NCBI GenBank assembly: GCA_934630905.1
Contig: CAKTXN010000009.1
Location: 1-31,592, forward strand
Length of the DNA stretch: 31,592 nucleotides
Origin: an uncultured Eggerthellaceae bacterium
GTDB taxonomy: Bacteria > Actinomycetota > Coriobacteriia > Coriobacteriales > Eggerthellaceae
Reading direction: 5' to 3'
Shown here: positions 15,657-22,310 of the stretch, in pieces
Layout: every line of letters starts with the position of its first letter
Numbering within the stretch: position 1 is the stretch's first letter
Made by a program: the position numbers and the translations under genes
The notes under the pieces: generated by a model
What the model was told of the DNA's origin: nothing
Database searches by the model: none
The model's input: only the letters and a program-made list of their open reading frames with translations

Positions 15657-17018
15657 GTGCTTACAGAAGATAACTCCGAGCACGTGCAGCACGTGCAGAC
15701 CCCCTCTGTTGATGAAGAGCTTTTAACGCTTCGCGTTGCCACGCCGCGCGATGCAGCTGCTCTTTTAGCGATATATGCACCGTATGTCAGGGAAACAGCG
15801 GTGACGTTTGAACGCGAAGTGCCGTCGCTTGAAGAATTCGAGCGCCGCATTGCCACTACGTTGGAAAAATACCCCTATATTGTGGCCGAGCAGGCAGGAA
15901 AGATTTGCGCGTACGCTTACGCGGGCCCATTCAAAACGCGTGCAGCTTACGAGCATTCTATTGAGACTTCCATTTACGTGAACCGCTCCGTTCGGCAGAT
16001 TGGTATTGGTTCGCTTTTATATATGGCGCTCGAGAACGTGCTTTTCGTGCAAAATATTACGAATCTGAATGCGTGTATTGCAGTTCCTATCTGCGAAAAC
16101 GACCCCTATTTGACAAATGGCAGCAAGGTGTTTCACGAGAAACAGGGCTATAAGCCTGTGGCTCGTTTCCATGGGTGCGCGTACAAGTTCAATCGTTGGT
16201 ACGACATTGTGTGGATGGAAAAGCTGCAGGGAAACCATGCCGATCGTTTGTGCCAGTTTGCGGAAGAATGTGCTGCTTCTCAGCGTGCTGCGGCGGAAGG
16301 ATCTGCTGCTGCGAATGCTGCTGGGGAAGAGGTCGCAGGCGAAGGCTCAGGCTCGCTGGACGAAATGCCCGTGCGTCCGCGCGATGTGGATCACTTCATT
16401 CCCTTTTCGCAGCTTGACCCGAAGCGCGTTCGTAAGCTGCTTTCTTTGGCGTTGCTGGGAACATCGGAAGATGCGCGCAGCACGACCGATTCTGCAGGCG
16501 CGGTTGTGTTTCGTCGGCGCACGGCTTGCGGTGCGGAAGGCGCTGCTGCGGGCGACGTTGCCGCTGCGGACGCAAGTGCTGCTGACGCCGCCGGTGCGGA
16601 TGCTGCTGATTCTGCAGGTGCTTCCGTGCAGGATTTGGCCTGTTCGGCGCACGATTTTGAAGTGCTCATGATTGCGATGAAGAGCGACCGACGTTCCTTC
16701 CCCAAGGGGCACATTGTGCCCCGGGAAACAAGGGAAGCCGCAGCGGTTCGCGAGATTCGCGAGGAAACGGGCATTCAGGTGAATATCCTGCCCGATTTTT
16801 GCTATCAGGTTGCGTCGGCGCGAAAGACGGACAAGCGCAACGTGTTCTTCTTTTTGGCGGAATATGTCCAAGGTGATCTGAGCGCGCAAGAAGAGGAAAT
16901 CGACAATGCGTTTTGGGTTCCCGCTGATGAAGTGGCTGATTTGATTTCGTTTGCGAATGACCGCACTATGTATCAGACTGCGTTGGAGGAGTATCTGCGC
17001 CGCCTTCGCGAAGAGTAA
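15657..17018 (+). CDS. GNAT acetyltransferase-Nudix hydrolase fusion with Ala-rich insert
   Basis: A 453-residue two-domain protein. Residues 24-190 are a GNAT N-acetyltransferase of the phosphinothricin acetyltransferase type, with the acetyl-CoA loop RQIGIGSLL at 113-121. Residues 278-450 are a Nudix domain with a complete box: G351, E357, then REIREETGI at 365-373. The two are joined by an Ala/Glu linker (205-235). A second Ala/Asp-rich block (289-330) sits inside the Nudix fold, between its first strand (AGAVVFRRR) and the next (FEVLMIA). Substrates are unknown; such fusions may acetylate an amine and clear a nucleoside diphosphate-linked compound. GTG 15657 follows AAGGA with a 6-base spacer. 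It stands alone between tRNA-Leu and a convergent operon. Confidence 0.9.
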   Translation: MLTEDNSEHVQHVQTPSVDEELLTLRVATPRDAAALLAIYAPYVRETAVTFEREVPSLEEFERRIATTLEKYPYIVAEQAGKICAYAYAGPFKTRAAYEHSIETSIYVNRSVRQIGIGSLLYMALENVLFVQNITNLNACIAVPICENDPYLTNGSKVFHEKQGYKPVARFHGCAYKFNRWYDIVWMEKLQGNHADRLCQFAEECAASQRAAAEGSAAANAAGEEVAGEGSGSLDEMPVRPRDVDHFIPFSQLDPKRVRKLLSLALLGTSEDARSTTDSAGAVVFRRRTACGAEGAAAGDVAAADASAADAAGADAADSAGASVQDLACSAHDFEVLMIAMKSDRRSFPKGHIVPRETREAAAVREIREETGIQVNILPDFCYQVASARKTDKRNVFFFLAEYVQGDLSAQEEEIDNAFWVPADEVADLISFANDRTMYQTALEEYLRRLREE

Positions 17019-17133
17019 ACCTGCGAAAACGCGCGGGCGGGCGCGAAAGGGCAGCGGGAAACGAGCCGTTGAACAGGGAGAATTAGTTCTGGCGTCCTGG
17101 TGTTCCGCATGCTGCTGTTGTTCGAACCGTCTT

Positions 17134-17166
17134 TACCCCACCGAATTGTTGACAAAAGGTGGGGTA
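17134..17166. repeat. Alternative hairpin overlapping the second 33-bp element
   Basis: TACCCCACC (17134-17142) is perfectly complementary to GGTGGGGTA (17158-17166), which is the loop of the 33-bp palindrome at 17146-17178. The two hairpins cannot form together. Copy 1 of the element has no such flank. Confidence 0.7.
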
Positions 17167-17178
17167 ATTTGTCAACAA
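17146..17178 (-). repeat. 33-bp palindromic element, copy 2
   Basis: The exact reverse complement of 14088-14120, arms 17146-17156 and 17168-17178. Read on the minus strand it lies directly after the terminator of the SPFH gene, so both copies lie 3' of a gene in the same orientation relative to transcription. Confidence 0.9.
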
Positions 17179-17212
17179 AAGAGCCTCCCGCACGTGCGTT
17201 TGGGAGGCTCTT
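17179..17212 (-). terminator. Terminator of the SPFH gene
   Basis: A perfect 11-bp stem, AAGAGCCTCCC (17179-17189) and GGGAGGCTCTT (17202-17212), with a 12-base loop. On the minus strand it is followed by TTGTT, and the stem itself ends CTCTT, giving a T-rich tail. It lies 34 bases beyond the SPFH stop and may also serve the convergent fusion gene. Confidence 0.85.
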
Positions 17213-17246
17213 ACGTTGTTGGAAGCGTTTCGATTCGCGTATACGC

Positions 17247-18665
17247 TTACGGACGCGGGGTTCCGCAGTTCTTGCAGAACTTGCCCTCGTTGACGGTGCC
17301 GCAGCCGCACGTCCACGATGCTGCTGCCTCGGGCTTCGCGCTGCCGCAGTTGGGGCAGAACTTGCCACTGTTCACCGCGCCACAAGAGCAGGTCCACTCT
17401 TCGGGCTTCGCGCTGCCGCAGTTGGAGCAGAACTTGCCGGTGTTTTTCGTGCCGCAAGAGCACAACCAACCAGCGGCCGCCGCTGCAGCTGCTGCCGCCG
17501 CAGCCTGCTGCTGAGCAATTTGATCTTGCATTGCTTGCGTCTGGTTCTGGCCCTGACCCTGCGCTCCTGCCTGCTGCTGCATGGTGTTCATGGCCTGGGC
17601 ACCTGCGCCAAAGCCGCCATCAGCGGCAACGGGGTACGCGTTTGCCTGCGGCTGAGCGGGCTGTCCGCCGAATGCGTTTGCCGCACCAGCGCCCATGCCC
17701 GATGCCATACCCATGCCCATGAAGCCAGTCATAGCGCCTGCCGTGTTCGTGGCAGCTGCGTTCATGGCGGAACCCGTCTGCACCGCCATGTAGCTGTTCG
17801 TGGTGCCAGCGCGATTCAGGGCAGAAGCCGTCTGCATGCTCTTGATAAGCGCTTCGTCTTCTTCGGAAGCGGTAATGGAATTCACACCGAAGGACACAAT
17901 GGCAATACCGCGCAGGTTCGACCACTTAGGAGACAGCACTTCATTCAGCGCATCGGCAACTTCAACGGTATGACCAGGCACGGCGCTGTAACGGATGCCC
18001 ATTTCGGAGATGCGTGCGAACGCCGGCTGCAAAGCGCCCAGCATTTCGGACTTCAGCTGGCTGTCAATCTTGTCGCGCGTATAAACGTCTTCCACGTTGC
18101 CGCAAACGTTCTTGTAGAACAGAATGGGATCAACAATCTTGTAAGAGTACTCGCCGTTGCAACGAACGGAAATATCCAGGTCGAATCCGGCGTTCTGGTC
18201 AACAACGCGGAAGGGAACGGGGCTTGCCGTGCCGTACTTGTTGCCGATAATCTCTTTGGTGTTGAAGAAGTAGATGCGCTGGTCTTTGCCCGTGTCGCCG
18301 CCGAACGTGAAGCGCTTGCCCAGGTTCTCGAAGGAGGCAAGAACGCCTTGCTGCAAATCGCCGTACAGAATGCTGGGCTCGGAGCCGGTCTCGTAAACGA
18401 ACTGGCCCGGCGTGGCGCAAATGTCCACAATGGCGCCGTCTTCAACGATGATAGCGCACTGGCCTTCGTTCACGGCGATGATAGAACCGTCGGAGATAAT
18501 GTTGGACTCGCCCTTGGTGTTAGAGCTACGGCCCTTGTCGGAGGTTTTCTTTTGTCCCTTTGCCACCAACACGTTGGCTTCCAGGGAATCGCAATAGAAG
18601 TACTCACGCCATTGATCGGCAAGTACGCCGCTCAAGGCACCTACGCCTGCTTTCAAAAGACCCAT
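17247..18665 (-). CDS. SPFH-domain protein with three C-terminal zinc ribbons (YdjI-like)
   Basis: A 472-residue protein of the SPFH/virion-core-like family that includes B. subtilis YdjI, which associates with the membrane. The N-terminal 300 residues hold the SPFH fold (from MGLLKAGVGALSGVLADQWREYF residues 1-23 to GIAIVSFGVNSITASEEDE). A Gly/Ala/Met/Gln-rich flexible region follows, then a run of 11 alanines near 387-397, then three tandem zinc ribbons of about 24 residues, each with the pattern CxCG-xxNxGKFCxNCG (from residue 400). The ribbons are also near-identical at DNA level, suggesting recent duplication. ATG 18665 follows GAAAGGAG on the minus strand. The two upstream genes complete a ydjG-ydjH-ydjI-like set; a 234-base gap suggests its own promoter as well. 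Confidence 0.88.
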   Translation of the reverse strand: MGLLKAGVGALSGVLADQWREYFYCDSLEANVLVAKGQKKTSDKGRSSNTKGESNIISDGSIIAVNEGQCAIIVEDGAIVDICATPGQFVYETGSEPSILYGDLQQGVLASFENLGKRFTFGGDTGKDQRIYFFNTKEIIGNKYGTASPVPFRVVDQNAGFDLDISVRCNGEYSYKIVDPILFYKNVCGNVEDVYTRDKIDSQLKSEMLGALQPAFARISEMGIRYSAVPGHTVEVADALNEVLSPKWSNLRGIAIVSFGVNSITASEEDEALIKSMQTASALNRAGTTNSYMAVQTGSAMNAAATNTAGAMTGFMGMGMASGMGAGAANAFGGQPAQPQANAYPVAADGGFGAGAQAMNTMQQQAGAQGQGQNQTQAMQDQIAQQQAAAAAAAAAAAGWLCSCGTKNTGKFCSNCGSAKPEEWTCSCGAVNSGKFCPNCGSAKPEAAASWTCGCGTVNEGKFCKNCGTPRP

Positions 18666-18899
18666 AGTGGACTCCTTTCAAAAGATTTACTACTTTCCTT
18701 ATCATAAGCCATGGCGAAGCGTTTTGCCTTGTCATAGCATGTTTCAATCGTAACGAATGAGCAACGGTTCAATTTTGATTGCCTCATTCGCGCGGCGTTT
18801 GCGCTGCTGGGCCTGGTGCTCCGCGTCGCTTGCCGCCCCAGGCGTCCTATCGTCGCCGGGGTCGCCCGCGACCGCTCGCTGCGCCGCCCGCGCTGCCAC

Positions 18900-19730
18900 C
18901 TAGAATTTTCCGCCGCTGCTTCCGCCGAAGCCCGAATCGCTTACCGTGGAGCCGCCTCCGCCCGAGGAAGAATCGCTCTTTTCGATCTTCGTGACAACGC
19001 GCGTGGTCCTTAGGAAATGATCCGTTTGGCGTGTAAGCACCAGCGAGCCGCGCTCCAAATACGAGCTTGCTTCCGTTGCCAGGCGTGCCGTTTTCATTTG
19101 GCTTGCCCAAAGAGAGCAGATGGCAGCAGCAATAAACAGGGGCACTAAAATGGTCACCAAAATCTTGATGAGCAGCCCAATCCAAGCATTTTCGGGGTCG
19201 TTGTTGCTGTCCCAGGGCTCGCCGTGCTCGGTGTAGAACTCAAACGTTTCGGTCACTTTGTCCAGGTAGACGTTGCAACCTGCCACCCAATTGTTGCCTT
19301 TGAGCTCTTCGACAATAGCATCTTCGATCTGCTCAATGCGGTAATCGGTGAAAATGGTGATGCCGCCCGTTGTTCCCTGACCGTGCGTAATGGTCACGTA
19401 ATCGCGCGAATCAACGGCAATCAGGAACATGATGCCGTCTTTATCCGTGCCACGCCCCAGGTCGTAGGCGTTCCAGTACGCTTCGGCGTACTGGCGCACA
19501 GTGTAGGTGCCAATATCATCTACGATGGTCAGATAGACATCGCACTTGTACGTATCGGAAAGGCTTTTCGCCTCGGCTTCCATGGACTGCAACGTGCTGT
19601 CGGTAAGAAGCTGGTAGTGGTCGCGTACATACGTGGTGTAAATATCGTTGTAGCCCTTTGCCAAGGCGGGGGTCGCCGTTGCGCAAACAATCAGCAACGC
19701 CGCGAAAAAGCTGCAGAGTATTTTTTTCAT
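18900..19730 (-). CDS. TPM-domain membrane protein (YdjH-like)
   Basis: A 276-residue exported, membrane-anchored protein. Residues 1-24 are a signal peptide ending ATPALA, about 28-170 a TPM domain (YDLGRGTDKDGIMFLIAVDSR region), 184-208 a membrane helix, and the tail is a short cytoplasmic region ending in a Gly/Ser-rich stretch (SSSGGGGSTVSDSGFGGSSG), as is common for TPM proteins. TPM domains are found in proteins of envelope stress and photosystem repair; the biochemical role is debated. ATG 19730 follows GGAAGGGG. It begins 11 bases after the upstream gene, whose stop codon lies next to this ribosome binding site, so the two are translationally linked. Confidence 0.88.
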   Translation of the reverse strand: MKKILCSFFAALLIVCATATPALAKGYNDIYTTYVRDHYQLLTDSTLQSMEAEAKSLSDTYKCDVYLTIVDDIGTYTVRQYAEAYWNAYDLGRGTDKDGIMFLIAVDSRDYVTITHGQGTTGGITIFTDYRIEQIEDAIVEELKGNNWVAGCNVYLDKVTETFEFYTEHGEPWDSNNDPENAWIGLLIKILVTILVPLFIAAAICSLWASQMKTARLATEASSYLERGSLVLTRQTDHFLRTTRVVTKIEKSDSSSGGGGSTVSDSGFGGSSGGKF

Positions 19731-19741
19731 GAGGCCCCTTC

Positions 19742-21025
19742 CTACAGCATCAAGAACGACACGGCGCCGGCAACGGCAACCAACGGAATGAAGATACGCA
19801 AGAACCAGCTGGCAACTTTTCCGTTGTCAATAGGTAAATCGCCAATGAGCTTTCCCGTTTGCCCGTTCATGGCGAAAAGGAAGTCCTGGTCGTTCCACTT
19901 GGTGTGCAGCATCCACACGGGAAGCAACGCGTAGGAAACTTCCTTGAGGTCTTCGTCAACCGTGCACACGCCAGACGATACCGAGTCGTACCCCGTTACG
20001 GTGTTGCGCAGCTCGGATTGCGCCGTTGATTTCATGCGCTCGGTTGCGCGCGGCTGGCACGCAGCAACGTCCATGTCGAAACGATCGGTTAAGTAACCAG
20101 GCAAATATGCCACGGAAAACGGTGCGATTTCGCTGTAATCGTACGGCTCAATGGAGTCCATATGCGCATCGGGCATCTTCTGCGAGCCATCGACGGGCAC
20201 ACGCGTAAAGTCCATATAGCCTGCGCGTTCTACTGCGTAATGGTCCGTTTCGGTGATCTGGTAATCGTCTTCCCTCCAGGTGCGAATGTTTTCGGCGGCA
20301 AATGTTGCCTGGGCATCCGCGCGCGCGGAGTATAGCCAGAACGGAACATAAACGCCCTGGATTTCTTCCACGTGGTTTGTTTCGGCGAAGGCGTTCGGCA
20401 GGAATTTCTTGCCCTTGTAGTAATGTTTCAGGGCATCCACGGCCTGCGTTTTGTTCATTTTGAACGGAATCACGTAATCGGGCTTGAGCGTTCCCGCCAT
20501 GGTGCCTGGAATCACCGTGTTGTTGCCGCAGTACGGGCACTGTGCTACAGCTGTTGTTTGATCGTGAATGAGCTCGGCTCCGCATGAACTGCACACCGAT
20601 GTTGCTAGCGTTTCGCTTTCGGCATCGTTCCAGTTGGAGCGCTTGAGGTACGCTTGAATGGGGTCAAGGCCTTCTTCGGCGGCTTTTGCTGCTTGCGCGG
20701 CTCCGGCGGCAACAACGTTGTCGGAGACGCTTGCGGCACCTGCTGCAACGTCCGCAGCGCCAGCGGCACCTGCGGCTGCTGCGCCTGCTGCACCAGCTGC
20801 AACGCCAGCAGCGCCGTCTGTGCCGGCTCCTTCCGCTTTCTGCGCCCGCTGCTTCTCTTTTTCGGCTTTACTTTCGGCTTTTTCCTGTTTGGCGGCGTAA
20901 AGGTCTTCGACCTGCTTTACGGTGAAGGTCGAGTCGCAGTAGTCGCAGACAAGGCCTCCCGCTTCCCCAGAAAAATGGAGCGGACCTCCGCACGCGGGAC
21001 ATTGGTAGTTCACTGTTTCAACCAT
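19742..21025 (-). CDS. Double zinc-ribbon, tail-anchored membrane protein (YdjG-like)
   Basis: A 427-residue protein with a zinc ribbon at C9, C12, C27, C30, a charged coiled-coil-like stretch (41-65), an alanine-rich insert (about 65-115), a second zinc ribbon at C145, C148, C163, C166, a beta-rich central region (YVPFWLYSARADA, LLPVWMLHTKW) and one C-terminal membrane helix (about 404-427). This layout matches B. subtilis YdjG, which with YdjH helps place the SPFH protein YdjI at the membrane. The TPM and SPFH genes follow on the same strand. ATG 21025 follows AAAAGGAT. The alanine insert is not expected in the family and resembles those of the dipeptidase and Nudix fusion. Confidence 0.85.
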   Translation of the reverse strand: MVETVNYQCPACGGPLHFSGEAGGLVCDYCDSTFTVKQVEDLYAAKQEKAESKAEKEKQRAQKAEGAGTDGAAGVAAGAAGAAAAGAAGAADVAAGAASVSDNVVAAGAAQAAKAAEEGLDPIQAYLKRSNWNDAESETLATSVCSSCGAELIHDQTTAVAQCPYCGNNTVIPGTMAGTLKPDYVIPFKMNKTQAVDALKHYYKGKKFLPNAFAETNHVEEIQGVYVPFWLYSARADAQATFAAENIRTWREDDYQITETDHYAVERAGYMDFTRVPVDGSQKMPDAHMDSIEPYDYSEIAPFSVAYLPGYLTDRFDMDVAACQPRATERMKSTAQSELRNTVTGYDSVSSGVCTVDEDLKEVSYALLPVWMLHTKWNDQDFLFAMNGQTGKLIGDLPIDNGKVASWFLRIFIPLVAVAGAVSFLML

Positions 21026-21414
21026 AGGGCATCCTTTTCAACACGGGTTAGATGCGACAGCTCGAACGCGAAAGGCTCCAGCGGCAGTTGCCCTTGCGCT
21101 GTTGCTGGGCTTGCTGCCTGTTTGCTGCGGGTCAAAACGCGTCAAGAGAATTGTACGGCATTTTTCCGACGTTCTTGATTCGTTTCGCTCACTATTCATG
21201 TATCGGCAAACAAGGCAAACGAAGCCAGCTCCTATCATGCTCCTGTTTTCGCGCGAATGCCGTACCCTCATGTCTTATTTTTCGGGCAAAAAGTGCACCT
21301 TATGGCGTTGTTTTTTAGGGAGAACGTGCAGGTGAGTCATTTTCGCGCTTGACTTTTGCGCTATCATGCATGCTGTATTTCTATGCATATCCAAATGAGA
21401 AGAAGGAGTCGCTC
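21026..21414. other. Divergent intergenic region between ydjG-like and ccmE
   Basis: 389 bases with no convincing gene. It should hold promoters for both directions. Toward ccmE there is a TTGACT at 21349-21354 with no clear -10. A 10-bp inverted pair, GTACGGCATT (21153-21162) and AATGCCGTAC (21256-21265), is separated by 93 bases. Short open frames here lack ribosome binding sites and recognisable sequence. Confidence 0.5.
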
Positions 21415-22116
21415 GTGAACAGCAAAACGAAGCGTCGCATGATTGTGGTTGCCGGCATTATCGTATTGGTGATCATTGTCCTTCTTGCCGTGGTGGGCGG
21501 CGGTTCTTCGGCGAAGGTTGTGAGCGTATCCGAGCTTGCCGCGAATAATTACGCAGACAAAAAAGTGAAGGTGTCGGGCCTGGTCGTGGAGAACTCCTAC
21601 GAAGTTGACCCGCAGGGCGTTTTGACGTTTGATATCGAAGACGAAAACGGTGCGGGTGGCGCAACTGTCCACGTGAGCTATGACAAGGGCGTTTCCGCAA
21701 CGTTCGGCAACGGCATTAAGGCTATCTGCACGGGTCGTGTGGATTCGACCGGCACCGTTGTGTGCTCCGATCTGGTCACGCAATGCCCCAGCAAATATGA
21801 AAGCGCCTCGAATGCATTGAGCGTTTCCCAGCTTGTGGGCTACGGCGACTCCATGCAGGGCAAAACCACGAAAGTGGTGGGCGTAGTAAAGGCGGGCACT
21901 CTGGCAAGCGCCACGGAGAAAGTACGTTTTGTTCTGGAGGACGCTGAAGGTACTGGCCAAGAAGGTGGCGCTCAGCTGGGCATTTCGTTTGAAGGCGCGC
22001 TTTCTGACCAAGTGACCGATGGCGCAACCGTAGTGGTAACGGGTGCTCTTGATGGCGGTGCTGCGGGCGATTTGAGCGGCGTGTTCTTGGCGTCCGATGT
22101 TGCGCTGGGGCAGTAG
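21415..22116 (+). CDS. ccmE: CcmE-type heme chaperone, CXXXY variant with two OB-fold domains
   Basis: CcmE holds heme covalently on the outer face of the membrane and passes it to CcmF. The 233-residue protein has a short basic N-terminus, a membrane anchor (about 9-29), a first OB-fold (35-130) ending in C124-P-S-K-Y128, and a second OB-fold (about 135-233: VVGVVKAG, VRFVLEDAEG, VVVTGALDG, FLASDV) that stops without a heme-attachment motif. Canonical CcmE has HXXXY and one OB-fold of about 150-160 residues. A CXXXY motif marks the System I* variant known from archaea and some Desulfovibrio-like bacteria. GTG 21415 follows AGAAGGAG. It heads the ccm cluster, 194 bases before ccmF. Confidence 0.85.
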   Translation: MNSKTKRRMIVVAGIIVLVIIVLLAVVGGGSSAKVVSVSELAANNYADKKVKVSGLVVENSYEVDPQGVLTFDIEDENGAGGATVHVSYDKGVSATFGNGIKAICTGRVDSTGTVVCSDLVTQCPSKYESASNALSVSQLVGYGDSMQGKTTKVVGVVKAGTLASATEKVRFVLEDAEGTGQEGGAQLGISFEGALSDQVTDGATVVVTGALDGGAAGDLSGVFLASDVALGQ

Positions 22117-22263
22117 CGCACGCGGCAAACGCGCAGGGTGTTGCTTTGGCGGAATGCGCTTTTGCGCTGCATTTAATACAGAGACGACCCGATGGTGAAG
22201 ACTGTTTCCGCATTAAACCGTGTTGGCGCACTCCGATCTAAGGGAACGCCGCGCCGCGCTTGG

Positions 22264-22291
22264 TTGCGTGAGCTTGTAACTTATATATAGA
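22264..22291 (+). promoter_or_regulatory. Possible promoter before ccmF
   Basis: TTGCGT (22264-22269), 16 bases, TATAGA (22286-22291) in an AT-rich patch. A transcript from here would start very close to the ccmF ribosome binding site, so this is doubtful. The 194-base ccmE-ccmF gap otherwise shows nothing. Confidence 0.25.
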
Positions 22292-22310
22292 TACAGAAAA
22301 GGGGGCTGGT

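Noticed and set aside
17100..18707. 535-codon open frame opposite the SPFH gene (+)
   Set aside because: Shadow of the SPFH coding sequence; low-complexity, Leu/Arg/Ser-rich product without known motifs.
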